Assembly (NCBI GenBank): GCA_964397555.1 | Contig: CAYNJF010000007.1 | Coordinates: 1-64,000 of the forward strand | Direction of reading: 5' to 3' | Source: CAYNJF01 sp964397555 | GTDB lineage: Bacteria > Pseudomonadota > Gammaproteobacteria > Berkiellales > Berkiellaceae | DNA length: 64,000 nt | In this document: positions 36,627 to 43,959 of the stretch, one piece after another | How the letters are laid out: the number at the start of each line of letters is the position of its first letter | Position numbering within the stretch: position 1 is the stretch's first letter | Notes under the pieces: model-generated | The model's database searches: none | Told to the model about the DNA's origin: nothing | What the model saw: the letters and a program-made list of their open reading frames with translations, nothing else | Position numbers and translations under genes: made by a program

Positions 36627-36636
36627 AATTTAAGCC

Positions 36637-36972
36637 TTACACTTGCATGTTCATAATGTCTTGGTAGGCCGTGACTACTCGGTTTCTCACTTGTACCAAG
36701 GCCTGGAATGCGACGGATGATTTTTGACTGGCGACCATCACTTCCGCCAAATCAACTCCCTCATCCCCTTTCTCATATTGGGTGCGTAACTGAGATGTTT
36801 CTTGAGAAAGCTCATTTACTTTATTAATAGCTGAGCTGAACAGATCCGCAAAGCTTGTGGCTTGATTATCGCCGGTTTGCACAGGGCTAACACTTGGTTT
36901 AGAACCACTTTGAGCTTGTTCAGCCAACGCACGCATGTTTGACAATAGCTCTTGAGCACTGAGATTGTTCAT
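36637..36972 (-). CDS. fliE: Flagellar hook-basal body complex protein FliE
   Basis: An 111-residue protein linking MS ring and rod. The C-terminal half has the family pattern SQETSQLRTQYEKGDEGVD, then VMVASQKSSVAFQALVQVRN. Two ATG codons are adjacent. I use the second (36972), because AGGAGG lies six bases before it and only three before the first. This start overlaps the fleR stop as TGATG, so fleR and fliE are translationally coupled. Confidence 0.93.
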   Translation of the reverse strand: MNNLSAQELLSNMRALAEQAQSGSKPSVSPVQTGDNQATSFADLFSSAINKVNELSQETSQLRTQYEKGDEGVDLAEVMVASQKSSVAFQALVQVRNRVVTAYQDIMNMQV

Positions 36973-38264
36973 CATAAGCCTCCTTTGGGTATATCAAAGC
37001 CTTCTTTTTTTAAGCGAGCCACCTTATAACGCAAGGTACGTGGGCTGATCCCTAAAAGTGAGGCCGCTTGTTCACGATTTCCTTTAGTCTGGGTGAGAAC
37101 ATCCATAATGGTCTCAAACTCAGCTTTAAATCGGGAGCTCTCCAAATCCATGTCTGTTTCTGCGCTCGGTTCTTGTTCAAAGTGCAAGTCATTGGCATCA
37201 ATAATCCCGTTGGTTAAGATGCACGCACGTTGCATGACGTTTTGAAGCTCTCGAATATTCCCAGGCCAAGGGTATTGCAACAGGGTTTGTTGGGCCGCAT
37301 CGGTAAGCTCACCCCCACGGTGATGATCCACAAAGCGTTGAGCAATCGGCAAAATATCCTCTTTGCGTTCTCGAAGTGGTGGCCACTGAATAGGAAAAAC
37401 ATTCAAGCGAAAATATAAGTCCTCACGGAACTGCTGATTCGCCACTTCTTCTTTCAAAATACGGTTGGTTGTGGCAATGACTCTCACGTCAAGCTTAAAC
37501 ACCGACTTTGAACCAAGTCGCTCAACTTCTTGTTCTTGAAGGACTCGTAATATTTTGGCTTGAAGGGCCAAAGGCATCTCAGAAATCTCATCCAAAAGAA
37601 TGGTTCCCTTGTGCGCTTGTTCAAACTTACCTGGGGTGGATTGATACGCCCCAGTAAAGGCCCCTTTCTCGTACCCGAACAACGTCGCCTCGAGCATGTT
37701 TTCTGGAATGGCTGCACAGTTGATGCTGACAATGGGCTTTTTCGAGCGATTGGATGCTTGGTGAATAAATTGAGCCAAGACTTCTTTGCCCGTCCCTGAC
37801 TCTCCTTGAATCAGCACGCAGGCATCGGTATGAGCCACTTTTAAAGCCAAATCAAACACTTTTTTTGTCTTGGCTGAAGCCATGACGGGCAAATCAAGAT
37901 TTGCGGTCTTCGAAAAATTCATTTTAATCTTGGCAATAAGCTCTTGCATGTCAAACGGCTTGGTTAGGTAGTCGCATGCTCCACTTTTAAGGGCGCCAAC
38001 CGCTTGTTCGATCGTGCCGTATGCCGTCATTAACAGCACCGGTATTTGATGATTTTGTCGTTTTAGAACCTCTAAAAACTCATACCCACTCATACCAGGC
38101 ATTTTTACATCCGATAGAATTAGGCCAAATTGCTCGTGTTTGAGTCGTTCCAACCCCTCTTCTGCACTGAAGACGGACTCGACGCTGAAGGTTTCAAGCT
38201 CAAGTGATTCTTTGAGTGTTTCGTTTAAATCTTTATCGTCTTCCACTAACAATATTTTTTGCAT
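36972..38264 (-). CDS. fleR: Sigma-54-dependent flagellar response regulator FleR
   Basis: A 430-residue NtrC-type activator. The receiver domain (1-120) has the phospho-acceptor Asp52 in LILSDVKMP. The AAA+ domain follows with Walker A GESGTGKE, the sigma-54 contact loop GAFTGA and the arginine finger region REDLYFRLNVFP. The C-terminal Fis-type helix-turn-helix ends the protein (ASLLGISPRTLRYK). It pairs with FleS, two bases upstream, and activates mid-class flagellar genes in Pseudomonas and relatives. Confidence 0.95.
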   Translation of the reverse strand: MQKILLVEDDKDLNETLKESLELETFSVESVFSAEEGLERLKHEQFGLILSDVKMPGMSGYEFLEVLKRQNHQIPVLLMTAYGTIEQAVGALKSGACDYLTKPFDMQELIAKIKMNFSKTANLDLPVMASAKTKKVFDLALKVAHTDACVLIQGESGTGKEVLAQFIHQASNRSKKPIVSINCAAIPENMLEATLFGYEKGAFTGAYQSTPGKFEQAHKGTILLDEISEMPLALQAKILRVLQEQEVERLGSKSVFKLDVRVIATTNRILKEEVANQQFREDLYFRLNVFPIQWPPLRERKEDILPIAQRFVDHHRGGELTDAAQQTLLQYPWPGNIRELQNVMQRACILTNGIIDANDLHFEQEPSAETDMDLESSRFKAEFETIMDVLTQTKGNREQAASLLGISPRTLRYKVARLKKEGFDIPKGGL

Positions 38265-38266
38265 GA

Positions 38267-39202
38267 TTACCCTTTTGGAAGCTGCACGTTAATCTGTGTC
38301 CCTTGACCTTCAATAGACGAAAGTGTGATAAGACCGCCATGTGACTCAATCACTTGCTTGGCAATGCTTAGGCCTAAGCCCGTTCCGTGGGTTTTTGTTG
38401 TGTAGAACGGATCAAAGACTTTGCCCAGCAACGCCGATGGGATCCCTTGGCCTTGATCTTCAATCAAAATATTCAAATGATCGGTCTCAATGACTTGAAT
38501 ACGAACCAACTGCTTAGACTCGCTTGCATCAATGGCGTTTGTCACAAGATTCGCGAAGACGCCGATAAGCGCTTGAGGATTGGCGATCACTTGCGCATTC
38601 GAGTAGGTACGAACGTCAAAATCAATCATGATCGATTTTTTCTCAATATCGACCTGTTCAATGGCTTTACTCAGTACTTGTTCAATGTCAATTCGCTCAA
38701 TAATTTTTTCATCCGAGCGTGAAAACATTAAGATGGAATTAATTTCTTGCTCAATGCCCTTCAAGCATGATTTTAAGCTTATCAACTTAGGTTCGTCTGG
38801 ATGAAGCCCTTGAAGCTGATCGACCTTCAATAGTGCACTAAACAATGGATTGCGTATCTGATGAGCAAGGTTTGCACACATATTGCCTAATTGCTGCAAG
38901 CGTTGTGTGTGATCATTTTGTCCTCGATGCTGAATGGCCATCATGGCGATGATTTGCCCACCTTGACTCAAAGGAGAGGTCTCAACGCTTAAGGACTGCC
39001 CCGCTGGCAAAATGGGCTCATTGGGGTTCGTTAACTTTGTGGATATGCTCGCCCAAGGTTGACCTGGTTCGCATTGAAGCCAAGATTTGGCTTGAGGGTT
39101 CACGTACTCGACTAAACCTTTTGAATTCAAACAAATGAGACCGATGGTCAATGACTCAAGCATGTCCATCCATTGTAAGTTTGGTTCTAATACAGTACTC
39201 AT
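38267..39202 (-). CDS. fleS: Flagellar sensor histidine kinase FleS
   Basis: A 311-residue soluble histidine kinase without membrane helices. A short PAS-like domain (about 10-95) is followed by the phosphoacceptor helix ANLAHQIRNP with His114, then the ATPase boxes NLVTNAIDAS, EDQGQGIP and GTGLGLSIAK. It phosphorylates FleR in response to a cytoplasmic flagellar assembly signal. Two adjacent ATGs exist. The second (39202) is better spaced from the AGGGG upstream. A sigma-54 element lies 30 bases upstream. Confidence 0.94.
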   Translation of the reverse strand: MSTVLEPNLQWMDMLESLTIGLICLNSKGLVEYVNPQAKSWLQCEPGQPWASISTKLTNPNEPILPAGQSLSVETSPLSQGGQIIAMMAIQHRGQNDHTQRLQQLGNMCANLAHQIRNPLFSALLKVDQLQGLHPDEPKLISLKSCLKGIEQEINSILMFSRSDEKIIERIDIEQVLSKAIEQVDIEKKSIMIDFDVRTYSNAQVIANPQALIGVFANLVTNAIDASESKQLVRIQVIETDHLNILIEDQGQGIPSALLGKVFDPFYTTKTHGTGLGLSIAKQVIESHGGLITLSSIEGQGTQINVQLPKG

Positions 39203-39231
39203 CATGGGCCCCTATTTTTTATAATAACCCT

Positions 39232-39247
39232 TGCAAAGAATGGGCCA
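39232..39247 (-). promoter_or_regulatory. Sigma-54 promoter of fleSR-fliEFGHIJ
   Basis: Minus strand: TGGCCC, five bases, TTGCA, with the GG and GC separated by exactly ten bases. It differs from the consensus TGGCAC-N5-TTGCA at one position. In Pseudomonas the fleSR promoter is likewise FleQ- and sigma-54-dependent. Confidence 0.85.
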
Positions 39248-39312
39248 AAAATTTTTATGTTTGAATTCAAATATCTACAACTTCATCCTCAATTACGTCA
39301 AAACATTGCCAC

Positions 39313-40365
39313 TTAGCGTTCAATGTTGAGCTTACGCATCTTTTCCACGAGCGTGGTTCGCCTAAGGCCTAATCGACTGGCCGCTTTTGATACCACCCCA
39401 TTGCTTTGGCTAAGAGCCTGCTCAATGAAGCTCGTTTCAAGCTGGGTTAAATAGTCTTTAAGATTAAAAGGGGCATTCTCAGGCAGCGTGTGTGCGTTCA
39501 TCATCAACGACTCCGTGACGGGACTCGTTGAGGGGGGACTTAAGGTGGGCTGAGCACCGTAAGGCTCTGGCAGTTGGCGCTTGGTAATGACTTGCCCTGG
39601 ATAGAGCACACTCATGCGCTCAATAAGATTGCTTAATTCACGTACATTGCCTGGCCAATCGTAGCTGATCAGGGCCTCTAAAGCCTCTGGGGCAAATTGA
39701 ACCTTAGCCGAATCGGGCAAGCCCAGTTGGCTAGGAATCACATTGGCAATTAATGGGATGTCTTCTTTACGATCGCACAAGGCAGGAATGCTTACTGGGA
39801 ATACATGAATCCGATAAAACAAGTCTTCTCGAAACTCTCCAGCCTTCACGGCTTGCTCAAGATCTTTGTTGGTCGCCGCGATGATTCGAGCTTTGACAGG
39901 GATGGCTTTTCCACCACCAACGCGCTCTAAAACGCGCTCTTGGAGCACGCGTAACAACTTCACTTGACAATCTAAAGGCATGTCGCCAATTTCATCAAGG
40001 AAAAGAGTCCCATTAGCCGCTAATTCGAATCGACCGACTCTTGAGGTGATGGCGCCTGTAAAGGCCCCTTTCTCATGACCAAACAGTTCACTCTCAAGCA
40101 ATTCTTTCGGAATGGCCGCGCAATTGACTGGAACAAATGGGCCCTTTGAATATTCAGAACGAGCATGAATCTCACGGGCAACGACTTCTTTACCGGTCCC
40201 ACTTTTACCACTGATTAAAACAACGGCGTCCGTGCTTGCGACTTTGTTGATCAGTGACTTGATGTCTTTGATGGCTTTGGATTGCCCCACCAATTTGGTG
40301 CTCGACAAAGCTTGGGGTTCACAGTTAGAGATCAATGGTTCATCCTTGAGCATTGAGTTTTGCAT
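39313..40365 (-). CDS. fleQ: FleQ-type flagellar master regulator lacking the N-terminal domain
   Basis: A 350-residue sigma-54 activator whose AAA+ and DNA-binding domains are those of FleQ: Walker A GKSGTGKE (53-60), GAFTGA (100-105), Walker B LFLDEIGDM, and the C-terminal helix-turn-helix with LGLRRTTLVEKMRKL. FleQ of Pseudomonas is about 490 residues and has an N-terminal receiver-like domain of about 120, which is absent here. An in-frame TAA directly before the ATG excludes an extension. The LFRS arginine used for c-di-GMP binding in Pseudomonas aligns with Thr23. It is the likely top of the flagellar hierarchy and may act without c-di-GMP control, which is inference. Confidence 0.88.
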   Translation of the reverse strand: MQNSMLKDEPLISNCEPQALSSTKLVGQSKAIKDIKSLINKVASTDAVVLISGKSGTGKEVVAREIHARSEYSKGPFVPVNCAAIPKELLESELFGHEKGAFTGAITSRVGRFELAANGTLFLDEIGDMPLDCQVKLLRVLQERVLERVGGGKAIPVKARIIAATNKDLEQAVKAGEFREDLFYRIHVFPVSIPALCDRKEDIPLIANVIPSQLGLPDSAKVQFAPEALEALISYDWPGNVRELSNLIERMSVLYPGQVITKRQLPEPYGAQPTLSPPSTSPVTESLMMNAHTLPENAPFNLKDYLTQLETSFIEQALSQSNGVVSKAASRLGLRRTTLVEKMRKLNIER

Positions 40366-40595
40366 TTAGTTAAGTAATAGGCGTCAAAGACCTGGCCTGT
40401 CAAATGCTTGGCACACTATTTTTGTTGTGCGTCGCATTTTGTCAGAAATACACCCATGGATTATGCACAGCAGATTGATTATTCTCAGGTCTTTTTAGAA
40501 AAGCTGGGAAAAAAAAGCCTTTTCCATGACTCGATGTGGAATTGATGATGCTTGCTTCATCTATGCTTATGGTGTCAAGAACAAGGAAGACTCAT

Positions 40596-41437
40596 ATGCT
40601 AGAACTAAGTGATTCGTTGGAGCTTTTCATACGCCAGATACCTGGACATAAAGATACGGAGTCTTTGAAAAGTTCATTAGAGCAAACCATCGTTGCCAAC
40701 CCAAAAGATGTGCTAAGCCGATTAAAACTGGCTTATTTATATTGTCATAAAGGAGATATATCCAGCGCCATTGCCATGTGCCAGGATACCGTTGTGATTG
40801 ATCACAAGTCGGCTCAAGCCCACCTTCTTCTCAGTGATTTGCACCACCAACTTGGCCAATACGATTTAGCCTTGGAGCATGGGTATCAGCTGACCGAACT
40901 CGAGCCCAACTCGGACGTCGGGTTTTGTAACCTTGGTAACATTTATACCGACCTAGGGCAGACCACCAAAGCAAAAGAGTCTTATACAAAAGCGCTTGAG
41001 ATAAATCCCGGCAACATTGCCGTATACAACAACCTTTGTTTAATGCTCAGAGATATTGGTGACTATGAAGGCGCAATTACCTGTGCCACACTGGCGTTGT
41101 CGCTCGATCCGATGTTGATCGCAGGCTATAACAATATGGGGATCTGCTATCAAAAACAAGGCGACCATGCCGAAGCCATCAATTGGTTTACAAAAGGACT
41201 TTCCTACGATCAAGGACAGCCTAGCCTTTGGTACAATCTTGCTTTTTCACAAAGTGCCCTTTCAAACCATCAAGATTGTCTTCAATCCATTGAGGCGTTT
41301 TTTAATCTCTATGGGATGAAGGNNNNNNNNNNAAGGCGAAAGAGTTTGATCCAAAGGCAAAAGAACAAATGGATTATGATATGTTGCTCAAAGCTTCGGA
41401 TCTATTTCACAAAGCGGATTTAGCTAAGGCTAGCTAA
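40596..41437 (+). CDS. Tetratricopeptide-repeat protein, interrupted by an assembly gap
   Basis: Cytoplasmic TPR protein, about 280 residues. The ATG at 40596 has AAGGAAG upstream. At least five TPR units run from about residue 40 to 220 (for example NLGNIYTDLGQTTKAKESYTKALEINPG and YNNMGICYQKQGDHAEAINWFTKGL, each split by its own helix turn). Ten N at 41323 break the frame. After the gap the coding frame is the one reading KAKEFDPKAKEQMDYDM and ending at the TAA at 41437. This end is directly followed by a terminator. The gene is divergent from fleQ and convergent with the fliT-like gene. Role unknown; a flagellum-linked adaptor is possible. A weak sigma-54-like TGGCCT-N5-ATGCT lies at 40393. 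Confidence 0.8.
41323..41332. other. Assembly gap (10 N) inside the TPR gene
   Basis: The ten N are a placeholder. The coding frame changes across them, so the true missing length is not ten bases (it is offset by one or two modulo three). Confidence 0.95.
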
Positions 41438-41440
41438 ATC

Positions 41441-41728
41441 CTAACGATATGCATCAAGGGCCTTTTGGCCCTTTTTTATTTCCAGAAGCGACTCAAGCGT
41501 CGATTGACGATGACTTAAGCACTTTTGCTGAAGGGTTTCATTGAGTTCTTGCAATTGATACAACAACTGAGCTTGCTCACGAGTTATTTGATTCATGTCC
41601 ATCTCAAGGGCAGCCTGCTTGGTTTGATACTCAATTTCAAGCGCACTTACCAAAGTCCAATCATCTTCTTGAACCGCGGCTAATTGCTGTTCTTTTAAAG
41701 AAATAAGCGTTACCAGTCCCTGCATCAT
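41441..41728 (-). CDS. FliT-like flagellar chaperone
   Basis: A 95-residue helical protein with Leu, Gln and Glu heptads, directly after fliS with a four-base ATGA overlap. This is the place and size of FliT, the chaperone of the cap protein FliD and a regulator of flagellar gene expression in enterics. Sequence conservation in this family is low, so the call rests mainly on position, size and helical character. Confidence 0.65.
   Translation of the reverse strand: MMQGLVTLISLKEQQLAAVQEDDWTLVSALEIEYQTKQAALEMDMNQITREQAQLLYQLQELNETLQQKCLSHRQSTLESLLEIKKGQKALDAYR
41456..41477 (+). terminator. Intrinsic terminator of the TPR gene
   Basis: AAGGGCC, a TTTT loop, GGCCCTT, then four more T. It lies 19 bases after the plus-strand stop at 41437 and inside the 3' end of the opposing fliT-like gene. 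Confidence 0.85.
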
Positions 41729-42126
41729 GGAGTGCCCTTTTCATTAGCCTGCTCACCAATGCCATCCCAGCCTTCTTTAATCTCTTTCATAAGATTTAAG
41801 ACCTCATCCAAGGCTGACACATCGTTATTGAGATTGGCATGCAACAGACGCTGCATCATGTATTCGTAGAGCTCATTGAGATTGGTAGCAATGTCACCTT
41901 GACTTATGTCTAAGCTGCTTTGCAGGCCATCGAGTATAGAAATAGCCACTGAAATGTTTGCACACTTATCGGATACTTTGTCATGCTGCATGAAGCCTTT
42001 GGCAAGAGATACTTTATCGATCACACCTTGCATCAACATCTGAACAATGCGATGAGGATTCGCGTGTTGTTCAGCCCCTTGATGAGCGTTTTGTTGATAT
42101 TGTTGGGCTGCATTCTTTGCAATCAT
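41725..42126 (-). CDS. fliS: Flagellin export chaperone FliS
   Basis: A 133-residue four-helix protein that keeps flagellin unpolymerised in the cytoplasm and delivers it to the export gate. Family features are AQQYQQNAHQ at the N terminus, PHRIVQMLMQGVIDKVSLAKGFM near 30, and DIATNLNELYEYMMQRLLHANLNND near 85 (listed here in parts). It sits between fliD and the fliT-like gene. Confidence 0.94.
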   Translation of the reverse strand: MIAKNAAQQYQQNAHQGAEQHANPHRIVQMLMQGVIDKVSLAKGFMQHDKVSDKCANISVAISILDGLQSSLDISQGDIATNLNELYEYMMQRLLHANLNNDVSALDEVLNLMKEIKEGWDGIGEQANEKGTP

Positions 42127-42129
42127 GTC

Positions 42130-43527
42130 TTATTTCCTAAATGACAAAGGTTCTGGTAGCGCGGCTAATTGTTCAGACAAAAAGCTACTGGTATTGTTTA
42201 ATTGAGCAATCAAGGTATCCATCGCAATGAATTGACTAAGATACCGCGATTCTGATGCTTGCAGTTGTCGCTCAAGTTGAATTCGAAGCTCACCAATTTG
42301 AGCAATGTCTGAATTCAATCCCTGGATTCTGGCATCGATTAAGCCGTTGGAACGAAGGTAGGTATCAACCAAGGTATCTAAGCGCTTCGCTACCCCATTG
42401 GTTGAATCGGCAAAAAGATTGGCTACTCCATCAAAGTCCGAGCTCAAAGCATCGTTCAATCGAGTGTTTGAGACTTCCAATTCACCCGTGAACTCATTTG
42501 AAGTGATCCCAATTTCGGCCAAAGTACCAAAGCCGACGGCAGAGGCAATCGATGAATTTAACTCACGACGAATTTGTGACTGTAAGTTACGAAGCAATGA
42601 ATCCCCAATCAAAACCCCGGATGTTGTTTCAGGGCCAGTGTCTTCGAATTTAGTCAACTCGGAAATCGATGACATCACGCTGTTGTAGCTGCTGACAAAC
42701 TGATTGACTGAAGCCGTTGCCGCGTTTTGATCCAAGCTCACGGTCAAAGTTTTTGGATCGCCAACGTTCGCTTTGATTAAGTCGATTGATACCCCATCGA
42801 TAGCCCCTTCCACCGTGTTTGAGTTTGAAGTGACCAACGCGCCATCGATGAGTACTGTTGCCGATTGAGCCGAGGCAGTTGTAGTTAAATTCGCTGAAAT
42901 GAGTTGAGAAAGACCTGCATCGTCTGCATCATCACCATCGGCGTCTGAAGTAACGGAAACCGTAAAAGCACTGTCCACCCCAGTTTGAGTGGACGATAAA
43001 ACCAGCCTAGTTCCTGAGTCGACCGTTACAATGGAGGCGCTCACACCGGTGTCAACCGCCGTCTCATTGATGCGTGAGGCGATGCCAGACAGCGTTTGAT
43101 TGTCTTGGCCAATGTTAATGGAAAAAGTCTCAGAGCCAAACCCAAAGGTAAGGGTCCCTGTGCCAATCACGGCATCTTTACCTGAGAAATCTTTTGACGA
43201 TAACTTATGGTTGGTGGCCAACTGGGTAACTTCAATGCTGTAGCTTCCCGCTGTGGCCGTATCCTGGGCGACTGCCTCGAACACATCCGTATCGGATGAA
43301 GACGCAGAGCGTTTTGCAAAGCTGGATAAGCTTGATAAGGATTTAAGTGAGGACTGAAAATCCGATAAGCTACCCTTTAATGTGCCAAAGCCTGTAATTT
43401 TACTAAGGGCTGTAGCCTCATCGGCGTCGTATTTTTGCGTTTTGGCTTCGCCCTCAGACCTGAGCAAATCATCCACAAGTGAGCGGATGTCGATGCCTGA
43501 GCCTACCCCGGAGGATGTAATTGCCAT
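42130..43527 (-). CDS. fliD: Flagellar filament cap protein FliD
   Basis: A 465-residue secreted protein forming the cap that folds flagellin at the filament tip. The N-terminal ITSSGVGSGIDIRSLVDDLL is typical. Residues about 115-200 contain a flagellin-IN type segment (GTLTFGFG...TLSGIASRIN), and the C-terminal coiled coil ends NNTSSFLSEQLAAL. Length and organisation are normal. Nine bases separate it from flaG upstream. Confidence 0.95.
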   Translation of the reverse strand: MAITSSGVGSGIDIRSLVDDLLRSEGEAKTQKYDADEATALSKITGFGTLKGSLSDFQSSLKSLSSLSSFAKRSASSSDTDVFEAVAQDTATAGSYSIEVTQLATNHKLSSKDFSGKDAVIGTGTLTFGFGSETFSINIGQDNQTLSGIASRINETAVDTGVSASIVTVDSGTRLVLSSTQTGVDSAFTVSVTSDADGDDADDAGLSQLISANLTTTASAQSATVLIDGALVTSNSNTVEGAIDGVSIDLIKANVGDPKTLTVSLDQNAATASVNQFVSSYNSVMSSISELTKFEDTGPETTSGVLIGDSLLRNLQSQIRRELNSSIASAVGFGTLAEIGITSNEFTGELEVSNTRLNDALSSDFDGVANLFADSTNGVAKRLDTLVDTYLRSNGLIDARIQGLNSDIAQIGELRIQLERQLQASESRYLSQFIAMDTLIAQLNNTSSFLSEQLAALPEPLSFRK

Positions 43528-43536
43528 AAGTCACCA

Positions 43537-43893
43537 CTATATTTTGATGTTAATGATCTGTCCATCTTGTTGCAAATTCTGCGCCAAGTCGACAGTCTTG
43601 TCTTTGGGCATGTAACGAACCACTTGATTTTCTTCCAGTTCCTTAATCATCATGCTCAAATCACCTGTTTGCTCGTCAAAGCAAACGAGAATTTCACGTT
43701 CGACACAGATCAAGGATTCTCCTTGCTCTGATGTCTGATCTTTTTCATCGTTCCCTGTAGACTCATTCTGTCCTTGGTCCTGATGTTGCGGCATGTTTTT
43801 GCCGTCTTGATAAGCCCCTTGTTCATTTGAGGGCTTTATGGGTTCCACCCGAGTCGTTCGATGAATTGAGTTAATCTTCAAATCATCGGTCAT
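43537..43893 (-). CDS. flaG: FlaG-like protein
   Basis: A 118-residue protein. The N-terminal two thirds is a polar, Gln/Glu/Asp-rich linker. The C-terminal part follows the FlaG pattern of a short beta domain (ILVCFDEQTGDLSMMIKELEENQVVRYMP, given here as the region 70-98). FlaG limits or tunes filament length in some polar-flagellated bacteria. Conservation is weak but the position between fliC and fliD is the usual one. Confidence 0.78.
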   Translation of the reverse strand: MTDDLKINSIHRTTRVEPIKPSNEQGAYQDGKNMPQHQDQGQNESTGNDEKDQTSEQGESLICVEREILVCFDEQTGDLSMMIKELEENQVVRYMPKDKTVDLAQNLQQDGQIINIKI

Positions 43894-43917
43894 ATTTATA
43901 CCTTCACTGAATAAGGG

Positions 43918-43937
43918 AAGGCCCCATAAGGGGCCTT
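43918..43937 (-). terminator. GC-rich hairpin between fliC and flaG
   Basis: AAGGCCCC, a four-base loop and GGGGCCTT, 23 bases after the fliC stop. No T-run follows on the minus strand, so it may act as an attenuator or mRNA stabiliser, giving more fliC than flaG-fliD mRNA. Confidence 0.55.
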
Positions 43938-43959
43938 TCCAAATCTACCTGGACGTTTA

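Noticed and set aside
40393..40408. TGGCCT-N5-ATGCT as a sigma-54 promoter for the TPR gene
   Set aside because: Spacing is right but three consensus positions fail and the gene starts 190 bases downstream.
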